A DNA stretch of 64,000 nt, taken from Oegoconia quadripuncta (lineage: Eukaryota > Arthropoda > Insecta > Lepidoptera > Autostichidae). The stretch lies in NCBI GenBank assembly GCA_949316235.1, contig OX438743.1:17295771-17359770 (forward strand), in the 5' to 3' direction. Of this stretch, positions 23,581-35,084 are shown piece by piece (positions within the stretch are counted from its first letter, which is position 1; the number at the start of each line of letters is the position of its first letter). The translations under genes were made by a program, and so were the position numbers. Under the pieces are notes generated by a model that saw nothing but the letters and a program-made list of their open reading frames with translations, made no database searches and was not told where the DNA came from.

Positions 23581-23821
23581 CTCAAGATTTAGAACAGTCT
23601 AGTGATCGGTCTCAAGTAAACATGTTGATTAATAAACCTAACTTGAGACCTGAAAAGCACGTGCATACTTGAGCAGTACTCACTTGAGAGGTGCGCTGAG
23701 TATCACGTATTAATAAACGAAACTCAAGACTGTCATTCATTCGCAGCTGAGGCTAATACTTGAGAAGTGATGTCAGCTGAGTAGAGCTCAAGATTGGTTT
23801 ATAAATTAGCACGGAGCTGAG
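23581..23821. repeat. Cluster of CTTGAG/CTCAAG and GCTGAG motifs
   Basis: CTTGAG or its complement occurs at 23581, 23611, 23642, 23668, 23683, 23723, 23759 and 23787. GCTGAG occurs at 23695, 23746, 23776 and 23816. Spacing is irregular (15-40 bp), which does not fit a simple tandem repeat. It may be a decayed satellite or a cluster of binding sites. It starts just beyond the head of a SINE. Confidence 0.6.
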
Positions 23822-25058
23822 GTGGTGTCAACTTCTTAAGCCTCATACAGCCTCAACACTTGTATTGAGATTAGGCAAGAATCACTGCATACGTTTTTAT
23901 GACTTAGTAAGCGCTTTATTATACTTGACATTATATTAATTTACATTACATTTGCATGCCAAAAATAACTTTACTAACTTGTCGCCCTATATTAAATATC
24001 TTCGATAAGTCCAACTTTGAGAAAACGGCTAATAAAATTGTCGAATCCAACTCATCCGAGCGAAAACTGCGCTCCGTCATTGTACTTCAATAATAATCAC
24101 ACGAACATCAATGTGTTTACCAGTGATGGCTTATGGCACATGGGAAGGGTCCAGAGTATCCAATCCATAGGCATTAACATGCAACAATAATTAATTATTA
24201 TACTCTACTCGGAAGTCTTCACCAGGCAGGGCAGATCTAAGTATGCACACCGATTATATCAATCACCGTGTCATACATTTATTTATGAAAAAAAAAATCA
24301 TTTAATATGTGCATATTACTGTATAATAAACTGCCTGACTGTCTTAAAAGAATGAATAATGAACTCTAAAAAGGAATTGTGCGAAATGGCTTAATGATTA
24401 ATGTTTTTATAGTGTGAAACAGTACTTAGATTCGTAATATATTGCATTCTCTACCTACTCAATGACAATAATAATATATTTATAATTGACATTTCTATAA
24501 TCGACATGTATAACTAATAATTATTATTTTAATGACTATTTCAAATTGTGAACGGTATAAGATTTGAAGTATATAAGTAGATTTTAATATTTGCGCGGCT
24601 GCATGCAGACTGGATACACCGAACTCTAATTTTATTAAGAACTTATATAACTGTATTCATGCAAATAAATTATTGATTGATTGATAATACAACGGCCCTA
24701 CCCTGTTCCCACGATATATAAATTAAATGAATTTGCAATATAATACAAGAAATAACAAATAATAATCAATGATTATATAATTATGACTCATAAGAAAGGT
24801 TGTAATGATAAATAATACGCTTTAAATCCTAATAATTGAAGATAAATTGAATTAAGATTTGATCAAAATTATTTTTTAAATACTATTTGAATTTCTGAGT
24901 CGGAAAACATACAATGCAAAATAGTCTACATAAAAGGAATTATGATAAATATAGCTGAGACCAAAAGCATTTCCACTGATAGCAAATACGAAAAACTAAT
25001 AGCGAAGTACGTCAAAATTGAACGGAGTAAGGGATCGATTACTAATAGAAAGGATAAC
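23822..25058. other. Gene-free AT-rich stretch
   Basis: No credible frame. 24600-24690 ('gcggctgcatgcagactgg...gcaaataaattattgattga') resembles the 3' tail of a CR1-like LINE, but no coding part precedes it. Confidence 0.45.
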
Positions 25059-25462
25059 TTTTTTTTTCGTTTTTTTTTCATTTCATTCTCTCCTCTAGGA
25101 GAAGGCAAAGGGATCTAGCCCATAACAGCCATGTCTTATTTCTCTTATTTCTTCAGTTTGTAAGTCAGTCTCAGTCAAAACAAGTAATTCGTCGTATACT
25201 TGGCGTATACAGAGTCTAGTCACGGTCAAGTCATTCTTCAGTAAAGTAGCAGAATGCTTTACAAAAGAATTTGGCGGCTTCTTGTGGGAACCCGAAAGCT
25301 CCGTTACGCACTTTAATTTACACTTCCCTTCACTTGTACACCATCACTAACGTTTGCTGCACAATATTCTGCCATTATTAAGCTTCAAAAGTTAGAATGC
25401 ACAAATTATAAGAATTATAAAGAAAAATGCTACGTTACTCGCAGAGTTCCCGCCAAAAAGCC
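25059..25462 (-). repeat. 404-bp unit, first of a tandem pair
   Basis: Starts on the plus strand with a T-rich tract, then 'ggagaaggcaaagggatcta', and ends with 'cccgccaaaaagcc'. A T-tract at one end suggests a reverse-strand retroposon with its poly(A) on the left. It is followed without a gap by a second unit. Confidence 0.7.
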
Positions 25463-25866
25463 TTTTTTTTTTTTTTTTTCGTTTTATTCACTTCTCTCGG
25501 AGAAGGCAAAGGGATCTAAGCCCATACAGCCATGTCTTATTTCTCTTATTTCTTCAGTTTATAAGTCAATCTCGGTCAAAACAAGTAATACGTCGTATAT
25601 TTGGCGTATACAGAGTCTAGTCACGGTCAAGTCATTCATCAGTAAAGTGCGGTAGAATGCTTTACAAAAGATTTTTGGCGGCTTCTTGTGGGAACCCGAA
25701 AGCTTCGTTATGCATTTTATTTTACGCTTCCCTTCACTTGTACACCATCATTAACTTTTGCTGCACAATATTCTGCCATTATTAAGCTTCAAAAATCTGA
25801 ATGCACAAATTATAAGAATTATAAAGAAAAATGCAACTTCACTCGCCGAGATCCCGCCAAAAAGCC
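25463..25866 (-). repeat. 404-bp unit, second of the tandem pair
   Basis: Same length and order as 25059-25462, with scattered substitutions and small indels. The T-tract (25463-25479) is longer. ATAACT occurs both just before unit one and just after unit two, a possible 6-bp duplication enclosing the pair. The open frame 25688-25900 lies in this unit and has no known match. Confidence 0.7.
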
Positions 25867-28267
25867 GCATAACTATGGAAATTTTGTACTCAATTTATGA
25901 AACAAAAATACGGCGAGTTCGATAAACTGAGAATCGAACAGAAATGAGGTTTAATTCATTTGAAATGAACCCAAAGGAACGTTGACAGCGAAAAATACGG
26001 AAATCGATTCCCGATAAAGGTAAGTAATATTACCTCTAAATATACTGAAATTAACACAACAAATGGTAAAATATCAAACTGTGAAACATAGAAACTGGAA
26101 CTATTTGAAACTATTAAAAATTTACTTTCACCAATTAACATGTTCCGTTATGAATTAAGTTTGCACCGTGTGTGAACCGACTGACTTCAGAAACAGTATG
26201 AATCTCAAACCTCAGGTTGGCGCTATTTACCAACTTCACTATTAAGTAATTGTATACAATTTGCTACATTGAGTGAGCCAGCACCGCATTCAGCATGGTA
26301 ATGTGTATCTTGTGAGGCATGTGCTTGATGGTTGGCTCCTTGAGAAGTTAAGTTAGTGCAAATTAGATTCCTCTTAAAGTAAACTCAACTGAAACCTATT
26401 ATTTGGTGTCGCATGCAGTAATTGGTATTGTTATCTGCATTAATCCAATCTGGATATTGAGAAAGCTTTCTTTATTAATTTTTTGGGTGCTCCACGCTAA
26501 TTACACGGCTGCCTGTCGATGCTGTTAAGCTCACAATCCCTTACTCGCCTTTTACGACGCTAATGAGAAGTGAAGGTTGATCCTATTCATACAAGGCTTC
26601 TTTCACTTGTGCTTCTTGTGAAAAAATGTGCCTTGATACATAGACAGCCTGTCGGAGAATACATTGATCCTATAAGGATTACGTTTTTCCAAAATAAGGT
26701 ACGGATACCTAACAATAGTACGGGTGAACGCACACCTAGACGCACAGCACGCGCCGCAGTCATTATTTTTGTTGACGACCTCGTACAGTTCGCGCTGCAG
26801 TTGTCAAGATTCGACGTATATTACGGTATCCACTCAACCGTTCGAGGTATAACCAAAAAAAAAGACCAGGCTTCTGTCCGCGGTTACAACTATAACCAAA
26901 GCGCGCTACCTTCATGCGATTCGAAACAATTCCTCCTATTATCTGTAGTTGAAACTGTTTGTGGACCTAAAAAATCTGTAATAAATAAATAAATTAACTA
27001 ATAAATTATTTTTCTGCCTATGTTCATAGAGAGCCGTATCGGCCGTTCTCATAGACAAAAGAAAATGTCAAAGTTAGTTCGTTCGTTCAGTTATCTGTAG
27101 GAAACAATACCAACTTTATGTCGTAAGTAATTATAACAGATTCAGATTCTTTATTGCAAATCAACACAAAAGATACATTTGTCAGATAAAATTATAATTA
27201 AATTACATATTTCGAGGATTATTATATATCAAAATAGTCATGAGGATTAGTACTTTACGATTAAGCATAATTATTACAGTTTGTAGTTACGAGTTTCATT
27301 TCATTATCAATTTTTTCATGTATGTGTAAGGCATTTATAGCGTGTTCCTAATAATTTTCACGGTTTGCCTAACGAATAATAATAAATAGTAAATATGAAT
27401 TATATTTCATTATTAAGCATATTCATACACTTTTCTGATAGAAATACATTGGATACCTTGTCAAGTTATGCTATGCACTTCAACATGTTCCGCAGGTTTT
27501 GGTCTTTGAGCGAGTTGAAGTCGTATTGTGGAGTAGGTAGTTTGTTTAGATTTATTTTGCAACAATAAATTAACTAAATACAGACATGTTGGCGTCACTA
27601 CAAAGGAAAATTAGTCTAGATTTTAATAGAGATTACTAAATTCGTTATTATTCGCAATATTTTTCACTAAGAGCTGCTGATTTTTTTACCGATAGGTATA
27701 GTATGTTATGTGCAGTTTTTAGTACTCTATAGAATAAGATTTTCTGTATTCTCTTTTACATTGTTTTAATCTGTAATCCTTTATTTATACTTTTGTATTT
27801 TTTTGTGTCGTTATAGCTGTTGTAGTTTACTAGATATGAAGGTTTACATTAATACAGGCACCATGTGCGCAGCACAAGAGTGTAACCGCGCGAAGCGGAA
27901 AGTAGACTGGAATTTGGCCGCTCGGGCCGGACGATTGAGTGGGTATGGGACTTGATGAAAATTTTGTTAAAATTTGCTTCTTATTAGAGAAAGAAAACAA
28001 TGATGATATACATAAAATTGTCGTTTCGTAAAATCAACTTAAAACTAATGCGCTGATGCTGGTGACGTCATTAGCTGCTGGGGGAATTCGGCCGTTTCAG
28101 ATACTGCGACGAGCGCGGCTCAAACAGGTGTGCAAGGTTGCATAGAACTTCATACAAAAAAATCCCATGCCGCGACACGGTGTATGCGATACGGTTTAGT
28201 GTGCGTTTACCTTAAACCAACAGGAAGTATTATCACCTTGTTACGTACAAAATTAGACTACGAATAT
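25867..28267. other. Gene-free stretch with repeat scraps
   Basis: 26515-26600 resembles the 'ccttttacgac...gggaag' lepidopteran repeat, also seen near 47190, 49750, 58030 and 61890. 28030-28225 ('cccatgccgcgacacggtgt') looks like another dispersed repeat. The 140-codon frame at 26570-26992 begins inside the first scrap and has no recognisable domain. Confidence 0.45.
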
Positions 28268-28546
28268 AATAATAATAATAATAAATAAATATCTTTGGAC
28301 ATGCACACAATGCCATCTAGTTCCACTTTAAGCAACTATTTTTTTGTGAATATCAGATGGTAGATATATTACATAAATAAGTTTATTTTTGTAAATAAAT
28401 ACTTATTATAAATGAAAACATCCATAATTCGGGTACCCTTGCCCGTAATCATCATACAAACATATGCCCCTAGCGGGAATCGAACCCGCGACCTTCTGGT
28501 ATAGTGGTTAGAGTTTCTAACCACTATAGGTACACCAAACAGGTCG
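28268..28546 (-). repeat. SINE family B copy, reverse
   Basis: (AAT)n tail at the left, the head at the right with 'gcgggaatcgaacccgcgac' (complement of the B-box) and 'tacaccaaacaggtcg' (A-box end). A near-perfect inversion 'tagtggttagagtttctaaccacta' sits in the anticodon-arm position. Confidence 0.75.
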
Positions 28547-28829
28547 TATTAACATACTATACTAACAACCTCAGAAATTGTGAAGTAGTTGGATTTACTT
28601 CAGTGTAGTAATAACTTTAGAACTCCATTTCCATGTTGAGAAACTATTCCTCCCCAAAGAATTACTGTTTCCATCTTGAAGGGTTAAGTTATAGAAACTC
28701 TAGATTGAATTATCTTTCTCTCTGTATTGTTGAAATGGGGTCATTCAATTGAGAGTATCAAGGATCAAGGAAGATTATTAGTAATTAACTATAAATTGAA
28801 AATTAAAAAAAAACCCCGAAAGAATCCCT

Positions 28830-28955
28830 TCTGGAATCAGTCTGTCCTGAATCCTACAAGAGTCTCTGAGATCGCGTGCTTCATCTTCGGCCACGTCGTC
28901 ACTTTCTATTAGGTGTGATTATGGTCAAACGCGTATCCAGATAATCATAAAAAAG
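28830..28955 (+). repeat. jockey/CR1-like LINE 3' end fragment
   Basis: 'cttcatcttcggccacgtcgtcac' followed by 'aggtgtgattatggtcaaacgcg' and a short A-run matches the 3' end of the LINE also seen at 31678-31842. Confidence 0.5.
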
Positions 28956-29082
28956 ACTATTATATTATTCAAATATATCAAATAACTGTTAAAAGCTACA
29001 ACATTCAATTTCCTTACAATTTAGATTTTACGAGTTCCTTATATTTTTTCCAGCGCGCATATCGTAACCACCACTTATTTAA

Positions 29083-29415
29083 CCACCTCCGTGGCACAAT
29101 GTAAACAACATTGGGTTTACGTTTCGGAAGTCTCGGATTCGATCCCCAGCGGCGTAAATATTTAGCACTCGGTTTGGTTGGTGGTAGGGCATTTTAAATG
29201 TCCGCCTGGCTAGCTACCACCATCTTATCTAAATCTGCCGCCAAACAGTAATGTTAATAGCATTGATGTGTTCCGGTTGTCAGAGATAAGATAGACAATC
29301 CCCCAAATAAGATGGGGTTTCCGGGTCAGTACGCGCTACCGCCTTCGACCTCATCTTCACTTAACATTAGGTGTGATTGAGGTCAAGTGTTAACCTGTTG
29401 TGCATAAAAAAAAAA
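29083..29415 (+). repeat. SINE family A copy, full length
   Basis: Head to poly(A) in order (about 333 bp), with some head divergence (CCACCTCCGTGGCACAATG). It forms an inverted pair with 29613-29911, so a transcript crossing both could fold into a long hairpin. Confidence 0.85.
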
Positions 29416-29612
29416 TATCGCGTCGCAGCCAGATCACGCTCACTGACTTCAACCATATTGATATTGCATTTGCTTCATGGAGCTGCAAATTGATCTGCTA
29501 TCGTTTAACTAGCCTTCACACGGAGCGCGGCTTTGCCTGCGCGTTATCAGTTTATAGTTTAAATCGGAAAAAGTACCATTTAAATTAATCTAGGACACAA
29601 TCCACATTCCAA

Positions 29613-29911
29613 TTTTTACACACAACTGGTTAGCACTTGACCTCTATCACACCTGATATCAAATGAAGATGAAGTCGAAGGTGGAAGCGTACTGACCCGG
29701 AAACTCCATCTTATTTGGGGGACTGGCTATCTTATCTCTGACAACCGGGACATAACAATGCTATAACATTGCTGTTTGGCGGCAGACTTAGATAAGAAGA
29801 GAGAGATGGTGGTAGCTAGCCAGGCGAACAATTAAAGTACCCCGCTGGAGATTGAACTCTCAACCTCCGTTTCGTAAACCCTATGTTGTTTACATTGAAC
29901 CACTGAGGCGG
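29613..29911 (-). repeat. SINE family A copy, reverse
   Basis: T-run at the left, body and head at the right, with part of the 'ggttggtggtagggc' segment lost. Second half of the inverted SINE pair with 29083-29415. Confidence 0.8.
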
Positions 29912-30518
29912 TTAATTTCGTTTATTAATTACCAAACATTCAAACTTCACATTTATATTCCTCGGAACTCAAAGGTGAAGTTAGTTTGAGGCGAGCTCTG
30001 TTGTTTGCATGCCATAAAATATATATCGTAATAACTTATTTATACCAAATGCCCTGCCCACTTCTAGTCATGGACTTGGAGTCAGATAGTAATAATGAAT
30101 GCTAACGGTCCCTCTGCATTGAAATGTCAGAATATTGTGTGCACTGGCTATGTGAATTTGATTACGGAAGCAGACGTGTCGTGTTCCTTTGTAGATGGGT
30201 AATGAGACATCGCACGTCCGTGATATATTTTATTGTTTACATATGGCGTTTTATGTAGATAAATGAAGACAAGAGAAATAACAATAATAGATTCTTAATA
30301 TTTATTGGATTTTTTACCATAAAATGTATCATAGCCACAGGAAGTGAAATAGAAATATACATAGGTACTTAAAGAAATACCTATGTTAACTCGTAAGATA
30401 CACAATAGGTACATGTAGATAAACAAGTAAGAATGAGTCAAATATTGACGCATACTTCGCTATGGGCATGGGGGACCCCCCAACAGCTACAAGGTGTAGA
30501 AACGGTTCTCAACAGTCC

Positions 30519-30838
30519 AATGGTTATTACAAGCTTTTATTTAACTTACTTCGTATGTACGAGTATGTAACTCGTACAAATTTCAAAATTTGCAAGTCAA
30601 AAAAACAATTTCCTGTTTACCTAAGGAGCAGATATTTTACAAACTCGTTCAATTGAGTTTGCAAAATACCAATAGTTATTACAAGCTTTTATTTAACTTA
30701 CTTCGTATGTACGAGTATGTAACTCGTACAAATTTCAAAATTTGCAAGTCAAATTAAAACAATTTCCTGTTTACCTAAGGAGCAGATATTTTACAAACTC
30801 GTTCACTTCATCAGAACTGAACGAGTTTGCAAAATATC
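30519..30838 (+). repeat. Two-unit direct repeat with a hairpin end
   Basis: Unit one starts at 30519 and unit two at 30671 ('ggttattacaagcttttatt' words), 152 bp apart and nearly identical. Unit two ends in a stem 'acaaactcgttc...gaacgagtttgc' with a 14-base loop at about 30790-30838. Unit one lacks the loop and part of the stem. Confidence 0.75.
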
Positions 30839-31199
30839 AGCTATAATTGTCATCAGACAAATACATTATTATGATATACATGAACTGATGCTGCAGGCAG
30901 GATTGTCTCCTCATGAGGGACTCTTTAACGGTTAATAGCATCGGATACGAAATTTAGCATACACGGTTAGCTTAGATAGTTAAACATTATTTTCACGGTG
31001 ACCTGAGGCTGCAGGCAGGATTGTCTCTCCAAGAGAGATCTCCTCAACGGTTAATAGCACGGATACGAAATTTTGAAAAAAAAACAGTAATGTAGGACAA
31101 TTTTCGTATTAGCTGTTTGTCACTAATACGAAAATTCTGCTTTCATTTAATATACATATACTCGGTTAGACTAGAATAATATGTGATAATTCATGTATC

Positions 31200-31266
31200 A
31201 TCATCATCAGGTCGTAAACATCCTACTGCAGGAATATGGCATTCCCTCGTATAATGAGGGAGTACA
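31200..31266 (+). repeat. 'cccactgcaggg' short repeat, fragment
   Basis: (CAT)n, 'cgtaaacatcctactgcagg' and 'ccctcgtataatgaggga'. It is interrupted soon afterwards by the TIR element at 31278. Confidence 0.65.
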
Positions 31267-31335
31267 TAATTCGTGTATACAGGGTGAAATTTAATTCGTC
31301 TAATTCCTGTTTACCTCTTGGCGACTCCACTCCTG

Positions 31336-31577
31336 GGGATCTACTATTTAACGAAAATGGCTTCGGACGGCCGTAACTTCGGACTTTTTCTTTTGCAGTT
31401 GGCTGTGTCAATTATAAACCAATCATAATTATTTTACTTTTGTTGTATATAGTTGGATATCACAAGTTAGTGTGGGACGCAAGGAACGTCTGAAGTTATG
31501 AAAATAAAGGATTCTTAGCAAAAGAAAAAGTCCGAAGTTACGGCCGTCTGAAGCTATTTTGGTTAGATAGTAGACCC
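31336..31577. mobile_element. Nested palindromic MITE, 242 bp
   Basis: 56-bp inverted arms at 31341-31396 and 31518-31573 share 'cggccgtaacttcggac' with only a few mismatches. The element begins GGGATCTACTATT and ends with its near complement. CCTG flanks it on both sides (31332-31335 and 31578-31581). Removing it restores the terminal repeat of the outer element, which proves the insertion. Ends and the short duplication do not let me name a superfamily. Confidence 0.7.
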
Positions 31578-31677
31578 CCTGATTACGAACAACTGTCCCA
31601 TAGGAACCATATATGTAGCTGTAGGTAAATTGTTGGACTTACATACTAAAGGCGGTTTCAGAATGGTTTTAATTTGT

Positions 31678-31842
31678 AATTTTTTTTCCGGTTTTTCCCG
31701 GCACTTACAACCTTGGGATCTTCAAGTCTAGAGTGAATAGGCATTTACTGGGTGCGCGTGATACATCTTCGGCTATATCGTCACTTTCCATCAGGTGAGA
31801 TTGTAGTCAAACGCGATACCAGTTTTTAATGAAAAAAAAAAA
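31678..31842 (+). pseudogene. LINE pol C-terminus and 3' end with poly(A)
   Basis: A short open stretch (about 31707-31799) reads 'YNLGIFKSRVNRHLLG' and on to a stop, the C-terminal tail of jockey/CR1-type LINE polymerases ('FK-RVNR-LLG'). A short 3' UTR ('atcaggtgagattgtagtcaaac') and an A-run to about 31842 follow. It is a 5'-truncated retrotransposed copy inside the TIR element. Confidence 0.6.
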
Positions 31843-31937
31843 TGAGATTTGACTATGGTTCCTTCGGGTAATTTGTTCGTAATCAAGAGTGGCGTCACTG
31901 CTTAACGGGAATTACAAGAATTAAAATTCACCCTGTA

Positions 31938-33329
31938 TAATAGCTTGTTTTTAAAGTATTTTTAATGTAGAAATTAGAGTGAATGTAAATATGAAATGAA
32001 TTTAACCAATCATCAATCGTGTTCTGAATTTCCTTTCAAATCGTTAGTTCTGTGTTCTAGATTACAAAAACGCCCATTTTCGTTGCAAGATCTAAAAAGC
32101 GGCTATAATAAGGAGTTTAGTCTTGAGACGAAGCCAAATGTCTTTTAGGATCCATATTTTTACCAACTTTTACTGCATTGGCTTTAATATCCGTTTTTGT
32201 GCGGGAATGTTCTTTTATTATTGAAACTTGTTTTATGTGGAATTTTGAATTGTTATCGCGGTTTACCGCAAAAAATAATATTAAGTTACAAATTGTATTT
32301 AAAATTAATGTGGGTGTGGTGGATAAAGGTGGGCAAAATATCTTATTTGTAAGGTAAAATGAACCTTAACAACATTACTATACAATCGATGTATTTGATA
32401 TCGACCTGCAGCCAAGACAACACGTGCTTAACTTAAGGTTTATTTTTCTTACATGCCAAGATACTTATGACCACCCTAGCTGTCAAAATCTTGGAAAGGA
32501 CAAAAAAAGTTCAATTTCAAGAGCAGAATTCTGACAGATGAATGATATAGGTTTATTAGTCTGTACCCGACACATGTAGGTACATGAACTCAATTATTAC
32601 CATACAATGTTTGACATAAAAACGTGTGTCTCACTGTACGTACAGTCACTAATTTGACCTTGCGAACGTAGCGCCATGAGCCAAAACTTGACATTAGGAT
32701 ATCCATTATTGATATATATGTAGAATGAGATATATAAGTACTTAGATTGAGGAAAAATGCTAAGTTAACTAGTAAAATCGAATTTGTTAACCCATTTACG
32801 CCCAAATGAAATTCCATAGTATAAATTTTTTTGTAAATTCATTAGTAGAATAGCTTTCCGCACGCGGCTTCGCCTGCGTGGAATAGCATTACTCGGAAAT
32901 GCTTTTGTCACGTGGGAACTACTCAGTTTATCGGGATAAAAAATATCCTATTTCTTAATCCAAGGTATATTCTACCTATATAACAAATTTCATCCAAATC
33001 CGTTTTGCCGTTTTAGTTTCTTAATAACTGATTACCAAACTTTAAAAATTTGTTCTACGTTAAAAATACCCATAAACAACTTTCCCAAAGAACCATATAA
33101 TTCGTCTTCACCCAAAATTTTCGAACAAAGTAAACCATTCTGAAACTACGTTTAGTATGGAAGTGCAACAATTTTCGGCTGAATATGGCTATGGTTCCCA
33201 GTGGAAAGTTGTTCGTAATCAGGAGTGGAGTCACCAGTGAACATGGAATTATACGAATTCAATGTCACCCTGTATACCGTTGACAAAGGTATATATTGGG
33301 TCTTAACTATGAAACTGGAGTTTTTTTTC

Positions 33330-33333
<4 letters not shown>
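31938..33333. other. Gene-free stretch with repeat scraps
   Basis: 32860-33050 carries the widespread arthropod repeat with 'gcggcttcgcctgcgtgg', 'tatcgggataaaaaatatcc' and 'atttcatccaaatccgtt', related to 53680-53816. About 33200-33286 is a solitary right end of the TACAGGGTG family ('caatgtcaccctgtata'). Confidence 0.5.

Positions 33334-33376
<43 letters not shown>
33334..33376 (+). repeat. Poly(A) tract, 43 bp
   Basis: Uninterrupted run of A preceded by 'gttttttttcttct'. It could be the tail of a retroposon, but no recognisable body precedes it. Confidence 0.9.
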
Positions 33377-33378
<2 letters not shown>

Positions 33379-33727
33379 CTTCGTTAATCATATGTACCAA
33401 TTCCTGCGATTTTCAGAGCTATATCCAAATTTGTTTTTTATTTGGAAAATGGATAATATTTCAAGGTTTCACATGAAATATTTTTTAATTTCTGAGCTAA
33501 ATCACATAATAAAAAAAATTTTAACAGAGCTCTTTTCATGTGTTTCCCATAATCATTTCTTAGATTCGCTGAAACTTTTATAAAGCGGTTACTTTTAAAA
33601 TTAACTCTGCCTATACTTAACTTAATGTTATCCGATAATACACACAAAGTTAAGCTATATTTGGATTTGCCGTTCCCAAAAAAAAAATCAATAATGTTTG
33701 TATGGAGAAAAGAGTCTTAATGAAATT

Positions 33728-33766
33728 CTTCATACAAAACGCCAATTTCATAGGTAAGGACCTAAT
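33728..33766 (-). repeat. Solitary mariner-type terminal repeat
   Basis: 'catacaaaacgccaatttca' then 'taggtaaggaccta' closely matches the ends of the mariner at 53817-54735 ('gaacggcaatttcataggtaaagaccta'). I found no partner end upstream, so it is a relic or part of a MITE whose left end is gone. Confidence 0.55.
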
Positions 33767-34398
33767 ACTAATGAGTCACTCGACTACTTTATACAAGACT
33801 TGTATAGTTTGAGAAAAGTTGACCGTCTGTGAAGCCGGGAACTACACGCCAAGTAGGTTGTACATACCTATAATAAGGAAAACATATATCATGCGTAGAA
33901 CCACTCTCTTCCCACACACAAGGTAAATATTTTATATGCGGTTACAGGCGTAGAAATGATCTTGGCTTAGGAATGTTATGTACATAATATGACTAATATA
34001 TCCTATTATATTTACTTTAGAACTGGCCGTCATATTATGTAAATTATTTATGTAGTATTTGAGTTTCTTGCTCTTTTATTTTTAAACAACTTCAAAAAGG
34101 AGAAGGTTATCTGTTCTGTGACATTTTTAATTTTTTTTGTTGTTACCTCCGAACTCAATCACTTTTATAAGTGATTCGAAAAATTCTCTTTTTTTAAATA
34201 AGACATACTTCCAGGGTGCTCCCATCATCCTGTTATGAAGATGAGATCTATGAGGAATTGAGGGAAATTCTCACATATTATAGGCATTTTGGTATTTACA
34301 TTTTTTGGTATTTATACCAAAGAGTCAAGAATTTACATTCAGAAAGTGGAACCTGACTGAAGTCGGTTGTTTTGTAAATTTTTGGCGATTTAATTATT

Positions 34399-34718
34399 GC
34401 CGACTTGTTTGGTGTAGCGGTTACAAACATTGAAAGCTATACTAAAAGTTCTCCCGCTAGGGGAATATGTTTACCATGAACGGTCATGTGATGTATCTAG
34501 GATATGCGTAGTAGTTATGATATTTATTTTTATACCATGAATGTGATGTATCTAGGTTATGCGCAGGGGTTATGATATTGTCATTTCATAAAAAAAATGT
34601 ATTTGTTTAGTACCTATATCAATCATCGGTGTCCGAAATACAAACCTAGTTGTCTAGGTTGATGAGTGCAGGACTAGATGACGCTGTGTGTATGTCAAAC
34701 GATATTTATTTATTATTC
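34399..34718 (+). repeat. SINE family B copy, diverged
   Basis: Head 'gacttgtttggtgtagcgg', degraded B-box ('tctcccgctaggggaatatg'), and tail 'ggactagatgacgctgtgtg' then 'atatttatttatta'. An inner segment 'gtgatgtatctagg..atgcg' is duplicated (about 34490 and 34545). Confidence 0.65.
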
Positions 34719-34876
34719 TCTGGGGAATAAACTTTATAAGTGATCAAATTGAATTTGAATTTAATTTAATTTTGAATTTAATGAATGAATTTAAACTATG
34801 AATTAAAAATTTAATAAAACTCCGATGATATATTGAATAAATGATTATTTCATCTAGGTAGACTTCAAAGACAGTG

Positions 34877-35084
34877 TTAAATGCTAAATATCTTCGAAAC
34901 CGCTTAACCTATTTCCATGAAACATGGCTAAAAACGTAAATAAAAAAAAAAAGTAAACCGTTCAGATTATGATTATGTCATCGAAATACACTAAAAAACT
35001 GTGTTAAATCTTTGAAACGGAATAACCGAATTTCATCAAATATAGCTAAGAACCTGAAAAACCATACTTAAATAGGACCACGCA
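34877..35084 (+). repeat. Dispersed repeat, 'aaaccgcttaacctatttccatg' type
   Basis: Repeated phrases such as 'tctttgaaacggaataaccg' and 'catggctaaaaacg' recur at 51640-51840. They belong to a lepidopteran repeat whose class I cannot assign. Confidence 0.5.

Larger units (their letters stand above)
31278..31937. mobile_element. TIR element (TACAGGGTG ends, TA duplication) hosting two insertions
   Basis: The ends are TACAGGGTGAA... and ...TTCACCCTGTA, flanked by TA at 31276-31277 and 31938-31939. The terminal repeats are long: 'cgactccactcctg|attacgaacaac' on the left pairs with 'gttcgtaatcaagagtggcg' on the right, with about 85 bp recognisable. The left repeat is split by a palindromic element (31336-31577). 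A LINE 3' end (31678-31842) lies in the middle. No transposase. TA duplication and TACAGG-type ends fit the Tc1/mariner superfamily. A lone right end of the same family is at about 33200-33286. Confidence 0.7.

Noticed and set aside
26570..26992. 140-codon plus-strand frame
   Set aside because: Starts inside a dispersed repeat scrap and shows no known family; probably chance, though its length deserves a database search.
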